Source: Henriciella algicola
Lineage (GTDB): Bacteria > Pseudomonadota > Alphaproteobacteria > Caulobacterales > Hyphomonadaceae
Direction: 5' to 3'
Length of the DNA: 64,000 bases
NCBI RefSeq assembly: GCF_003576245.1
Contig: NZ_QWGA01000003.1
Coordinates: 682,001 to 746,000, forward strand
Numbering within the stretch: the stretch's first letter is position 1; each line of letters opens with the position of its first letter. The notes beneath the pieces were generated by a model. The model was not told the origin of the DNA, made no database searches, and saw only the letters and a list, made by a program, of their open reading frames with translations. Position numbers and translations under genes: made by a program. Shown here piece by piece: positions 8,563 through 17,102 of the stretch.

Positions 8563-8627
8563 GCAAGCGCATCAGCGGAACCCGTTGCGGCGTTGGCCAT
8601 TATTGCAATGGAAGCGGGCTTAGAGAC

Positions 8628-9134
8628 ATGACGAAAGACGCAGTGACAATCGAAGCACCAATGAGCGAGGACGGCGCCGCCGTTCACGATCTCATTGCCG
8701 CGTGTCCGCCTCTGGATACCAATTCGCTCTATATGAACCTGATCCAGACGACGCACTTTGCTGAGACGTGCGCGCTCGCGCGCGAGGACGGCGAAGTCAT
8801 CGGTTGGGTCAGCGGTCATATTCCACCGGAGGAGCCGGAGGTATTCTTCCTCTGGCAGGTCGCGATCGGTGAAAAGGCACGCGGGAAGCGCATTCCCAAG
8901 CGCCTCGTCGCCGACATCTTCTCGCGCCCGTCCTGCAAGGATGTGCGCTATCTGAAGACGACGATCACGCCTGATAATGAGGCGTCCTGGGGCCTCTTCA
9001 AAAGTCTTGCGCGCTGGCTCGATGCCCCGCTGCAGGAAAGCCCCTTCTTCGACGAAGACAAACACTTCAAGGGCCGTCACGACAGCGAGATTCTCGTGAC
9101 AATTGGGCCTTTCGGTCGGCCGGCCGCAAGCTGA
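8628..9134 (+). CDS. ectA: EctA, L-2,4-diaminobutyrate N-gamma-acetyltransferase
   Basis: A 168-residue GNAT enzyme catalysing the second step of ectoine synthesis, acetylation of diaminobutyrate. Family stretches are LDTNSLYMNLI near residues 29-39, GWVSGHIPPEEPEVFFLWQ and the acetyl-CoA loop EKARGKRIPKRL, then TTITPDNEASWGLF and ESPFFDEDKHFKGRHDSE near the end. The upstream region 8389-8627 carries the promoter and operator candidates. It leads the operon ectA-ectB-ectC-ask; the gap to ectB is 54 bases and holds an AGGAGCAGGA ribosome binding site. Confidence 0.96.
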   Translation: MTKDAVTIEAPMSEDGAAVHDLIAACPPLDTNSLYMNLIQTTHFAETCALAREDGEVIGWVSGHIPPEEPEVFFLWQVAIGEKARGKRIPKRLVADIFSRPSCKDVRYLKTTITPDNEASWGLFKSLARWLDAPLQESPFFDEDKHFKGRHDSEILVTIGPFGRPAAS

Positions 9135-9188
9135 GCCGCCTATCTCGCGCCTAGACGCTCAAACCAGACCAAAACAGGAGCAGGACGC

Positions 9189-10487
9189 ATGCCGTTCACA
9201 GACATTCAAGAAGACATTTTCGAAAGACGCGAGTCAGTTGTGCGCAGCTATTGCCGCAACTTCGATACGCTCTTCGTAAGCGCCAAAGGCTCGGAGATGA
9301 CCGACGCCAATGGCAAGACATACATCGACTTTCTCGCCGGGTGCTCGACCCTCAATTACGGGCACAATGATCCGGACATGAAGAAGGCACTCATTGAGCA
9401 TATCGAACGTGATGGCATCGCCCATGGCCTCGACATGTACACCGACGCAAAGGCCGAATGGCTGAAGGCTTTTGAGGACAACATCCTCGAGCCGCGTGGC
9501 ATGGGTGAATACAAGATCATGATGACCGGCCCGACCGGCACCAATGCCGTCGAAGCCGCCGTCAAGCTGGCTCGCAAGGTCACTGGCCGCAGCAATGTGA
9601 TTGCCTTCACGAATGGCTTCCACGGCATGACGCTTGGCGCACTCGCGCTGACGGGTAATGCTGGCAAGCGTGCCGGTGCTGGCGCAGGCTGCAACGGCAT
9701 CTGCGGCACCACGCACCTTCCTTACGCCAATGCGTTTGGTGAGGATGTCGACACGCTCGACCAGATCGAGATGATGATCGAGAACAGCTCGTCCGGTGTC
9801 GACGCGCCCGCAGCCTTTATCTTCGAACCAATTCAGGGCGAAGGTGGCCTCAATGCCGCGTCCGCGAAGTGGATGAAGGGCATTGCCGAGCTCGCCAAGA
9901 AAACCGGCGCTCTCCTCATCGTCGATGACATCCAGGCCGGCGTGGGACGCTCAGGCGACTATTTCGGCTTCGAGATTGCAGGCATCAAGCCTGACATCAT
10001 TACCCAGGCGAAATCGCTTTCGGGTATGGGCCTTCCCTTCGCCTGCGTCCTTCTCAAGAAGGAACACGACATCTGGAAGCCAGCCGAACACAACGGCACC
10101 TTCCGCGGCAACAACCACGCATTTGTCACAGCAAAAGTCGCCCTCGACAAATTCTGGAAGGACGACGCCTTCATGAAGGAGGTCCGCAAGAAGTCGGACA
10201 TTCTCGAGGCCGGCCTGCAGAAGATTGCTGACCTCATCCCCGGCGCGAAGCTGAAAGGCCGCGGCATGATGAAAGGTGTCGACGTCACCTCCGGTGACAT
10301 CGCATCCGACATGTGCAGCCGCGCATTCGAGAAAGGCCTCATCATTGAGACGTCTGGCGCCGATGATGAAGTCGTGAAGGTTCTCGCAGCCCTGACCATC
10401 TCTGAAGAGATGCTCCAGAAGGGTCTCGATATCCTGTTCGAGGCAGCGGAAGAAACCGTCGCCAGCCACAAAGTCGCAGCGGAGTAA
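9189..10487 (+). CDS. ectB: EctB, diaminobutyrate-2-oxoglutarate transaminase
   Basis: A 432-residue class III PLP aminotransferase that makes 2,4-diaminobutyrate from aspartate semialdehyde and glutamate, the first committed step to ectoine. Visible are TGPTGTNAVEAA (residues 113-124) for phosphate binding, FEPIQGEGG (212-220), the IVDDIQAGVGRSG segment with the cofactor aspartate, and Lys275 in TQAKSLSG as the PLP lysine. Length matches the family. It ends six bases before ectC, and the GGAG at its own last codons serves as the ectC ribosome binding site. Confidence 0.96.
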   Translation: MPFTDIQEDIFERRESVVRSYCRNFDTLFVSAKGSEMTDANGKTYIDFLAGCSTLNYGHNDPDMKKALIEHIERDGIAHGLDMYTDAKAEWLKAFEDNILEPRGMGEYKIMMTGPTGTNAVEAAVKLARKVTGRSNVIAFTNGFHGMTLGALALTGNAGKRAGAGAGCNGICGTTHLPYANAFGEDVDTLDQIEMMIENSSSGVDAPAAFIFEPIQGEGGLNAASAKWMKGIAELAKKTGALLIVDDIQAGVGRSGDYFGFEIAGIKPDIITQAKSLSGMGLPFACVLLKKEHDIWKPAEHNGTFRGNNHAFVTAKVALDKFWKDDAFMKEVRKKSDILEAGLQKIADLIPGAKLKGRGMMKGVDVTSGDIASDMCSRAFEKGLIIETSGADDEVVKVLAALTISEEMLQKGLDILFEAAEETVASHKVAAE

Positions 10488-10493
10488 ATTACA

Positions 10494-10895
10494 ATGATCG
10501 TACGCGATATGAATGAGATGAAAGGCACGGACCGTGCCGTGTCAGACGCGCAATGGACGTCCTATCGGATGCTTCTTGCCGACGACAAGATGGGCTTCAG
10601 CTTCCACATCACCGTGCTGGAAGCCGGCTCCGAGCACACCTTTCACTACAAGAACCACTTCGAGAGCGTGTACTGCATGAAGGGTAAGGGTTCGATCACC
10701 GATCACGCGACCGGCGAGACCCACGAAATCAAGCCGGGCGTGATGTACGGCCTGAACCTCCATGACAAGCACACCCTGCGCGCCGAAGAAGAGCTGCACA
10801 TGGCATGCTGCTTCAATCCACCGGTGACGGGCAAGGAAGTGCACCTGCCAGACGGCTCCTACGCCGCCGCAGAAGATCTCGAGGACGCAGGCTAA
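10494..10895 (+). CDS. ectC: EctC, L-ectoine synthase
   Basis: A 133-residue cupin that closes the ring of N-acetyl-diaminobutyrate to give ectoine. It starts with the family sequence MIVRDMNEM, and the metal-binding cupin core is visible as EHTFHYKNHFESVYCMKG, then GVMYGLNLHDKHTLRA. No ectoine hydroxylase (ectD) follows, so the product should be ectoine rather than hydroxyectoine unless ectD lies elsewhere. The 93 bases after it contain a strong hairpin (10919-10943) before ask. Confidence 0.96.
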   Translation: MIVRDMNEMKGTDRAVSDAQWTSYRMLLADDKMGFSFHITVLEAGSEHTFHYKNHFESVYCMKGKGSITDHATGETHEIKPGVMYGLNLHDKHTLRAEEELHMACCFNPPVTGKEVHLPDGSYAAAEDLEDAG

Positions 10896-10918
10896 GCGCC
10901 AAATCCGAAAATTTGCTG

Positions 10919-10943
10919 GCAGCCCGGTCCATTACCGGGCTGC
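10919..10943 (+). other. Intra-operon hairpin between ectC and ask
   Basis: Perfect 10-bp stem GCAGCCCGGT / ACCGGGCTGC with a 5-base loop. No run of T follows, so a true terminator is unlikely; an mRNA-stabilising or processing structure that sets ectABC expression above ask is more plausible. Confidence 0.5.
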
Positions 10944-10988
10944 TAGCCCACACACCAGACCAGACCAAAAATTCCGGGGCGAAATCCC

Positions 10989-12440
10989 ATGACCCATACT
11001 GTTGAAAAGATTGGTGGCACGTCCATCGCGAACACACCCGTTATCCTGGACAATGTCCTGATCAACGGCCGCGAAGGCGCCGACCTCTACAACCGCATAT
11101 TCGTCGTTTCGGCCTATGCCGGCATGACCAACCTCCTTCTGGAACACAAGAAGTCCGGCAAGCCGGGTGTCTACGCACTTTTCGCCAAAGCCGAGAACAA
11201 ATGGCAATGGAGCGAGGCACTGACTGAGCTGTCAGAAGCCATGCGCGAGAAAAACCAGGAAATCTTTGGCGATCACCCAGATCGCAAGGTTGCCGACAAT
11301 TTCGTGATGGAGCGCGTCGAGGGCGTACGCAACTGCCTGATCGACCTGCACCGCCTTTGCTCCTATGGCCAGTTCCGCCTGGACGAACACCTGATGACCG
11401 TGCGCGAAATGCTCGCTGCACTCGGTGAGGCGCACTCAGCTCACAATACGACGCTGCTGCTTCGCCAACGCGACATCAACTCAGTCTTTGTCGATCTGAC
11501 AGGCTGGCGCGATGATGAAAAAATGTCCCTTGATGAGCGTATTCGTACCTCATTGAAGGGCATCGACTTCTCCAAGGAACTACCAATCTGCACCGGTTAT
11601 GCCGGTTGCGTCGAAGGCATGGTGAAGCTCTATGACCGCGGCTACACTGAAGTTACCTTCTCGCGCATTGGCGCACTGACAAACGCGTCCGAAGCCATCA
11701 TTCATAAGGAATTCCACCTTTCCAGCGCTGACCCGAAACTGGTCGGCAATGACAAGGTGCTCAAGATCGGCAAGACCAATTACGATGTCGCCGACCAGCT
11801 CTCGAATATGGGCATGGAAGCGGTGCACCCGAAAGCCGCAAAAGGCCTTCGCCAGGCTGGCGTGCCACTTCGCGTGAAGAACACGTTTGACCCGACAGAT
11901 GCGGGCACGATCATCACCGATGACTTCCACCCTGAGGAAGCGCGCGCCGAGATCGTGACAGGCATCAAGAATCTATACGCCTTCGAACTGTTCGAGCAGG
12001 ACATGGTCGGCGTGAAAGGCTATGATGCCGAGGCGCTGAAGGCGCTCACCCGTCACAAGGTCTGGATCGTGTCGAAAAGCTCAAACGCCAATACAATAAC
12101 ACACTATGTCGACTGCACGCGTGAGTCGCTGAACCGCGCCGCAGCTGATCTTGAAGCCCTGTATGAGAATGCAGAGGTCACGACGCGAGAACTCGCGATA
12201 GTATCGGTGATCGGCGCAAACCTCGACGTGCCAGGCATGACCGCCAAGGCCACGTCCGCGCTTTACGACGCTGGCATCAACATGCTCGGCCTTCAGAAGC
12301 TGACACGCAGCACGGACCTCCAGCTCTTCGTCGCTAAAGAGGACTATGACGAGGCGGTGCGCGTACTTCACAAGGCGCTCGTCGAGGACGAGACTGCGCA
12401 TCGTGACGGCGACCCAGCGGAAATCCGTACCGCCGCCTGA
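10989..12440 (+). CDS. ask: Ectoine-type aspartate kinase (Ask_Ect)
   Basis: A 483-residue aspartokinase. It begins with VEKIGGTSIAN, the kinase motif, and ends with two ACT-like regions (around AIVSVIGANLDVPGMTAKATSAL). Ask_Ect enzymes sit in ectoine operons of marine proteobacteria and are less feedback-inhibited than the housekeeping enzyme, ensuring aspartyl phosphate supply under salt stress. Genomic position immediately after ectC supports that assignment rather than LysC. Its ATG follows a CCGGGGCGAAA region and the hairpin at 10919-10943. Its stop overlaps the start of the next gene (TGATG at 12438-12442), coupling it to the MFS transporter. Confidence 0.95.
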   Translation: MTHTVEKIGGTSIANTPVILDNVLINGREGADLYNRIFVVSAYAGMTNLLLEHKKSGKPGVYALFAKAENKWQWSEALTELSEAMREKNQEIFGDHPDRKVADNFVMERVEGVRNCLIDLHRLCSYGQFRLDEHLMTVREMLAALGEAHSAHNTTLLLRQRDINSVFVDLTGWRDDEKMSLDERIRTSLKGIDFSKELPICTGYAGCVEGMVKLYDRGYTEVTFSRIGALTNASEAIIHKEFHLSSADPKLVGNDKVLKIGKTNYDVADQLSNMGMEAVHPKAAKGLRQAGVPLRVKNTFDPTDAGTIITDDFHPEEARAEIVTGIKNLYAFELFEQDMVGVKGYDAEALKALTRHKVWIVSKSSNANTITHYVDCTRESLNRAAADLEALYENAEVTTRELAIVSVIGANLDVPGMTAKATSALYDAGINMLGLQKLTRSTDLQLFVAKEDYDEAVRVLHKALVEDETAHRDGDPAEIRTAA

Positions 12441-13780
12441 TGCCTTATTCAGCTTCGCCTGAATCGCAAAAAGCAGGATGGCGAGACGCGTTCGGTCAAT
12501 ACCGCAACGTTCTCGCCATCGTGCTCTCCCTCACCCTCTTGCAGGGTGCAGCGGCTGCCCTATCCGTGATGATCGCTCTGGGCCTTCAGGCCGCCGGCAC
12601 ATCGAATGCTGCCCTTGGTCTGGTTGCGGCATTCTACGCTGGCGGGTTCCTGACTGGCGCGATTTTATCGCCTATCCAGATCGCCCGGATAGGGCACATC
12701 CGCTCCTTTTCCTTTTTTGCAGCCATCGCCATCGTTGCCTCGCTCAGCCTGACAATCGGGCCGAGCGTTTTCTTCTGGGCCATCGTTCAAGCCGTTATCG
12801 GCGCAAGCACGGCCGCCCTATTTACCGCAGGCGAGAGCTGGATTGCCGACGCTTCGCCGCCTGAAAAACGCGGCGCCATTCTCGGTTTCTACCATGTCGT
12901 GGCAAAGCTTGGCGCAATTGGTGGCCCCTTCGCCGTCATGGCTGGCGCTAATGGTATGATGGGCTTCCTGATGGTCGCCGCGCTCTTCGCCGTCACCATC
13001 ATGCCGATCACGGCAACGCGGCAAATTCAGCCGGACATCCACGCCGCTTCGCCCTTCGGGCCACGCAAAATCCTGAAATATGCCCCAGCCGCCGCCTTCG
13101 CAGCTTTCTGCGCGGGCGCCGTGAACAATTCCGTTGCCCAGCTTTATCCAATCTTCGCCCAGGCCGTTTCACCAGAGAGTGCAGCGGCCTTTTCTGCACG
13201 CTTCAACGGGGCGCTTCTTGCCGGCGCCATGCTCGGCCTCTGGCCGGCCGGTTACATTTCTGACCGGGTGGACCGACGCCTCGTTATTGCCGCCGCAGGC
13301 ATCATCGGCGCGGTCGCAGCTGTCGCGCTCACCGCATTCAGCACGTTCGCAGCAGAACCCCTAATCCTCGCCCTCGCCTTCCTCTTCGGCATGGGGGCGC
13401 TGTCCTACTACGCCGTCGCTGTCGCACACGCGGCAGACCGCGCCAAGCCCGAACAGGCGACCTCCATGATGGCGGGCATCCTGATCATCTGGGGCATTGG
13501 ATCCATCGTCGGGCCGCTCATCGCAGGCGTGTCCATGTCGGCAATCGGGCCAGGCGGCCTCTTTGCTTTCTCCGCCCTCGCCCTTGCAATCATGGCGGCG
13601 CTTATGTTCACACGGATGGTGCGTACGCCCGAAGTCACCGGCGAAGAGAAGGAACCCTTCAACGCAACGCAGGCAACCAGCCTTGCGATTTCTGAAATCG
13701 ACCCACGTGGCGAAGCGACGAATGAACAGTTCGATCTGTTTCTCGCCTGGATGGCATCACAAGAGACAGACACAGAATGA
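12440..13780 (+). CDS. MFS transporter, YcaD-like
   Basis: A 446-residue membrane protein with about twelve hydrophobic segments between residues 22 and 395 and a soluble acidic C-terminal tail of about 50 residues. Features are the GLVAAFYAGGFLTGAILSP helix pair, the AGESWIADASPPEKRGAILGFYHV loop between the fourth and fifth segments (typical of the YcaD/MFS_1 subgroup) and YISDRVDRR at mid-protein. It starts within the ask stop codon and overlaps the next symporter gene (ATGA), so it is an integral part of the ect operon. The substrate is unknown; export or import of a compatible solute or its precursor is the obvious hypothesis. Confidence 0.85.
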   Translation: MPYSASPESQKAGWRDAFGQYRNVLAIVLSLTLLQGAAAALSVMIALGLQAAGTSNAALGLVAAFYAGGFLTGAILSPIQIARIGHIRSFSFFAAIAIVASLSLTIGPSVFFWAIVQAVIGASTAALFTAGESWIADASPPEKRGAILGFYHVVAKLGAIGGPFAVMAGANGMMGFLMVAALFAVTIMPITATRQIQPDIHAASPFGPRKILKYAPAAAFAAFCAGAVNNSVAQLYPIFAQAVSPESAAAFSARFNGALLAGAMLGLWPAGYISDRVDRRLVIAAAGIIGAVAAVALTAFSTFAAEPLILALAFLFGMGALSYYAVAVAHAADRAKPEQATSMMAGILIIWGIGSIVGPLIAGVSMSAIGPGGLFAFSALALAIMAALMFTRMVRTPEVTGEEKEPFNATQATSLAISEIDPRGEATNEQFDLFLAWMASQETDTE

Positions 13781-15231
13781 TACTTGCGAGCTTCATCGTT
13801 ATCCTGATCATCTTCCTTGGCGTGGGGCTTGCCTCTGCCCGGCAGGCGACAGGCGAGCGAAAAGACTATTACATTGCCGGTCAGACAGTTTCCCCCTGGC
13901 TGGCCGGTCTTTCAGCGGTCGCAACAAACAATTCGGGCTATCTCTTTATCGGCGTCATCGGCTACGGCTACGCCACGGGCCTCTCAGCCATCTGGCTGAT
14001 GTTCGGCTGGATCGTCGGCGACTTCATCGGCTCCACATTCATTCACCGCAAATTGCGAACCGCCACCGGCGTCACGAACGAAGCCTCTTTCGCGTCTGTC
14101 CTCTCTCGCTGGCACGGCGATGATTTTGCTATCTGGCGCAGAATGGCGGCCGTCATCATGGTTGTGCTGCTCATCGTCTATGGCGCCGCCCAGATCACGG
14201 CAGGCGCAAAGGCGCTGGAAGGGGTCTTTGAAGGCTTCGACTGGCGCATCGGCGCGATCGGCTCTGCCGTCATCATCCTTGCCTATTCGATTGCTGGCGG
14301 TATCCGTGCCTCTATCTGGACGGACGCCATCCAGTCGGTCTGTATGCTCGGCGCGCTCTTCACGCTTTTCTTTGTCGGCGTCAGCTGGGCAGGCGGTTTT
14401 GGCAGCATGTTCGAACAGTTGAGCACGATGGACAATGGCACCTATCTCAACCTCTTGCCGGAATCAGATGAGCTGCTTCTGACCGGCGCACTGGGCATCG
14501 GCCTCTTCGTGCTGGGCTGGCTGTTCGCCGGATTTTCTGTCGTGGGCCAGCCGCACATCATGGTCCGTTTCATGGCACTGGACGATGACCGGAACATGCA
14601 GCGCACGCGCGCCTGGTATTACGGCTTCTTCGTTGTCTTCTACATCCTCGCCGCAGGTCTCTCCCTTCTCGCCCGCGTCTACATGCCGGACGCGGCCAAT
14701 ATCGATGTTGAGCTCGCCCTGCCCCGTATGGCCGAAGGCCTGCTTCCAGACATTTTGGTTGGCCTCATCCTGGCGGGCATCTTCGCGGCGACCATGTCGA
14801 CCGCTGACTCTGTCGTGCTGTCCTGCTCGGCAGCGATTACGCACGACCTCGTCCCCCAGAGGCTTGAGCATCCGTGGATGCTGAAGGCGGCGACAGGCTC
14901 GGTCACCCTGCTCGCCCTCGCACTTGCGCTCATGGACAGCCAGAGCGTCTTCAGCCTCGTCATCATCGCCTGGTCGGCGCTGGCCGCAGCCTTCGCGCCG
15001 CTCCTGACGCTCTACGCGCTGAACCGCCGCGTCAGCGAGCCGACCGCAATCCTCCTGATGCTCCTTGGTATCGGCATCACGCTGGTCTGGCGCTTCGGTC
15101 TTGGCTGGCAGGGCGGCATCTATGAAGGCTTCCCCGGCATCCTGATCCCGATCATCGTCGGCTGGATCATGTCGCGCCCGGCCACGCGAACAGAGTTGAA
15201 GCAGTCCCCGGTGGACGCGACCACAGACTAG
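13777..15231 (+). CDS. Sodium:solute symporter (SSS family, PutP-like)
   Basis: A 484-residue protein with about 13 membrane segments. It shows the family pattern: an N-terminal membrane helix, RKDYYIAGQTVSPWLAGLS, then the GIRASIWTDAIQ loop, and FAATMSTADSVVLSCSAAITHDL at about residues 337-359 holding the sodium-site serines. Members nearest in appearance are proline/osmolyte symporters. It is the last gene of the ect operon and overlaps the MFS gene by four bases, followed by a strong terminator. Uptake of ectoine or another osmolyte or nitrogen compound would fit; substrate is inference only. Confidence 0.9.
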   Translation: MILASFIVILIIFLGVGLASARQATGERKDYYIAGQTVSPWLAGLSAVATNNSGYLFIGVIGYGYATGLSAIWLMFGWIVGDFIGSTFIHRKLRTATGVTNEASFASVLSRWHGDDFAIWRRMAAVIMVVLLIVYGAAQITAGAKALEGVFEGFDWRIGAIGSAVIILAYSIAGGIRASIWTDAIQSVCMLGALFTLFFVGVSWAGGFGSMFEQLSTMDNGTYLNLLPESDELLLTGALGIGLFVLGWLFAGFSVVGQPHIMVRFMALDDDRNMQRTRAWYYGFFVVFYILAAGLSLLARVYMPDAANIDVELALPRMAEGLLPDILVGLILAGIFAATMSTADSVVLSCSAAITHDLVPQRLEHPWMLKAATGSVTLLALALALMDSQSVFSLVIIAWSALAAAFAPLLTLYALNRRVSEPTAILLMLLGIGITLVWRFGLGWQGGIYEGFPGILIPIIVGWIMSRPATRTELKQSPVDATTD

Positions 15232-15254
15232 CGCGCCCGCCCACCTCCACAAAC

Positions 15255-15288
15255 AAAAGCCCGCCCGGATCTCTCCAGGCGGGCTTTT
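15255..15288. terminator. Bidirectional terminator, symporter / fghA
   Basis: AAAAGCCCGCC and GGCGGGCTTTT form an 11-bp stem with a 12-base loop between two convergent genes; the T and A runs allow termination in both directions. Confidence 0.9.
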
Positions 15289-15309
15289 CATTTTCTGAAT
15301 GCCAGCGCT

Positions 15310-16143
15310 TTAGCCGTAGAGCGCCTTGGCATGGTGCATGATGTGATCATCCATGAAGGTCGAGATGAAATAATAGGAGTGATCATAGCCCGGCCGCAGA
15401 CGGATCGCGAGCGGCTGGCCAGCTTCTCGGCATGCCTGCTCGAACAGGCCCGGCTTCAGTTGCTCTTCCAGAAACTGGTCATCCTCGCCCTGGTCGATCA
15501 GGATGGTCGTATCAAGCTGCGTCTTCTTGACCAGCTCGCACGCGTCCCATTCCTTCCAAGCTTCCTTGTCGTCGCCGAGATAGGTCGAGAAAGCTTTCTC
15601 ACCCCAAGGCACCTGCGTCGGTGCGACGATCGGCGAGAATGCAGATACGCTGCGGAAATGTCCGGGATTGCGGAGCGCCAGAACCAGCGCGCCATGCCCA
15701 CCCATGGAATGACCGAAAATGGACTGACGGCGCATATCGGCGGCAAAGTTTGACCGGATCACGGAAGGAAGCTCTTCCATGATGTACTGGTCCATCTTGT
15801 AGTGTTTCGCCCAAGGGTCCTGCGTCGCTGTGAGGTAAAAGCCTGCGCCCTGCCCGAAGTCATAGGCCTCGTCATCGGCGACATCTTGCCCGCGCGGGCT
15901 GGTGTCAGGCGCGACGATCATCACGCCCAGTTCAGCGGCTTTGCGCTGCAGGCCGCCCTTCTCCATCACGTTCGACCAGTTGCAGGTCAGGCCCGAAAGA
16001 TACCAGAGAACGGGGACAGGCTCCTCATCGGTCTGCGGTGGCTCGAATACGGCAAACCGCATCGTGCAGCCAAGCGTCTCGCTTTCATGGTCGTGAACGC
16101 TGAGATCGCCGCCAAAACTCGTCCAGTCTGATACTGTTTCCAA
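15310..16143 (-). CDS. fghA: S-formylglutathione hydrolase
   Basis: A 277-residue esterase-D-type alpha/beta hydrolase that splits S-formylglutathione to formate and glutathione, the second step of formaldehyde detoxification. The nucleophile is Ser146 in GHSMGG; the acid is in DQGEDDQF and the histidine in GYDHSYYF. LSGLTCNWSNVM is another family signature. The start is a TTG at 16143: it is preceded by AGGAGA, and the resulting N terminus (METVSDWTSFGG) aligns with the usual ME...FGG start; the next ATG would remove 27 residues. Its partner adhC is 4 kb downstream on the same strand, with other genes between. Confidence 0.93.
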   Translation of the reverse strand: METVSDWTSFGGDLSVHDHESETLGCTMRFAVFEPPQTDEEPVPVLWYLSGLTCNWSNVMEKGGLQRKAAELGVMIVAPDTSPRGQDVADDEAYDFGQGAGFYLTATQDPWAKHYKMDQYIMEELPSVIRSNFAADMRRQSIFGHSMGGHGALVLALRNPGHFRSVSAFSPIVAPTQVPWGEKAFSTYLGDDKEAWKEWDACELVKKTQLDTTILIDQGEDDQFLEEQLKPGLFEQACREAGQPLAIRLRPGYDHSYYFISTFMDDHIMHHAKALYG

Positions 16144-16224
16144 AACCTGAGGGTCTCCTGTGGTTGCTGTTCTTACTCAATGTAACACAGACGGTCGCAC
16201 TTCCCACCGCGCGTCATAACGCAA

Positions 16225-16254
16225 AAAGGGCGCAGCCTTGCAGATGCGCCCTTT
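16225..16254 (-). terminator. Terminator after the Tyr/Asp-rich lipoprotein gene
   Basis: Stem AAAGGGCGCA / TGCGCCCTTT with a 10-base loop; on the minus strand it ends in TTTTT. It lies 25 bases after the stop of the gene at 16279-16626. Confidence 0.8.
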
Positions 16255-16278
16255 CGCGAAGTGATTTGTCTTGTGCGT

Positions 16279-16626
16279 TTAGCGGCCTCTGAGGTCACCA
16301 TTCACCCAGATCGTCGCACCCGTGCGTGCATCGATATAGTAATATCGCCGTGCCCGATCATCGTAATATCGCTGGCCATGATAGCGGGCATCATATGGGT
16401 CATAGCGATCATACCGGTCATTGTAGCGACCATCGCCATATCGGTCGTCATAGCGCGGATCGCCATATCCCCGGTCTGCGCGCGGCGGACCACGATACCC
16501 GTCATCATAGCCCGCATTGCCGTAATAACCCGGACCGCCGGATCCCGGTCCTGGCGGTGGATTTGCCGCGCATGCGGCCATACTCAGCGCGCCAATCGCG
16601 CCTGCAATCATCGTGAAATTCTTCAT
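16279..16626 (-). CDS. Small Tyr/Asp/Arg-rich lipoprotein, unknown function
   Basis: A 115-residue protein starting at ATG 16626. The signal ALSMAAC ends in Cys19, indicating a lipoprotein. A Gly/Pro patch is followed by a low-complexity region (about residues 30-85) made of repeats such as YGDPRYDDRYGD, and then a short ordered end DRARRYYYIDARTGATIWVNGDLRGR-like segment that is rich in tyrosine. Proteins with such RYD repeats occur in alphaproteobacterial envelopes but have no known role. A terminator follows it. An upstream in-frame extension is rejected because it lacks a signal sequence. Function is not assigned. Confidence 0.72.
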   Translation of the reverse strand: MKNFTMIAGAIGALSMAACAANPPPGPGSGGPGYYGNAGYDDGYRGPPRADRGYGDPRYDDRYGDGRYNDRYDRYDPYDARYHGQRYYDDRARRYYYIDARTGATIWVNGDLRGR

Positions 16627-16724
16627 TTGCGTTTCCTTCCATTCTGGCAGGTACCCCAGCGCAGCAGCGCCAGCGCCAATGGAAAGAAAACGGGATGTGA
16701 GTGAAAGCGGTTCCCGCCTCCAGC

Positions 16725-17045
16725 CTATTCGTTCTGGATACGCTCGGCCTCTTCGGCCACACACAGGGCCAGATCATCATCGATGCAGGGCGTCACCCGG
16801 ACAGCATAAGCGAACGCTTCGTCTCTCGCCATCTGCGTCGCCTTGGAGCGGATGACCTCGACATTCTGCTCAATCTTGAAGCCGATTTCATTGCCGATTG
16901 AGATGATCACCTCGACGGCCTCTTCGACTGAGGCTGCCCAGACCTTCAGTGACATAACGGATGGGCCGACGCGGCCATCGGGGATGGCATGCCCCTCCAT
17001 GGTCTCGCCCCCTGCCACGAGGCAGAAATGCTTGAACTCCGACAT
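16725..17045 (-). CDS. Conserved-looking small soluble protein, unknown
   Basis: A 106-residue protein with no signal peptide or membrane segment. AAAAGGCGATC upstream of ATG 17045 is a good ribosome binding site. The sequence contains VWAASVEEAVEVIISIGNE and a C-terminal half rich in Asp/Glu with three cysteines in total. It begins with a small beta-rich segment (FKHFCLVAGGETMEGHAIP). I do not recognise the family. It is divergent from the GST-like gene at 17103, with 57 bases between their starts, so a shared control region is likely. Confidence 0.65.
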   Translation of the reverse strand: MSEFKHFCLVAGGETMEGHAIPDGRVGPSVMSLKVWAASVEEAVEVIISIGNEIGFKIEQNVEVIRSKATQMARDEAFAYAVRVTPCIDDDLALCVAEEAERIQNE

Positions 17046-17102
17046 CAGATCGCCTTTTTGTGTCCCACAGGCTCACGATAGGCACGGGAAATCATAAATC
17101 AT

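Noticed and set aside
10495-15231. Possible ectoine hydroxylase (ectD) after ectC
   Set aside because: The following genes are ask, an MFS transporter and a sodium symporter; no iron-dependent dioxygenase sequence is present.
14464-15291. Long minus-strand frame opposite the sodium:solute symporter gene
   Set aside because: It mirrors a membrane protein gene with clear signatures; its own sequence is Arg/Glu/Asp-rich and low in hydrophobic core.
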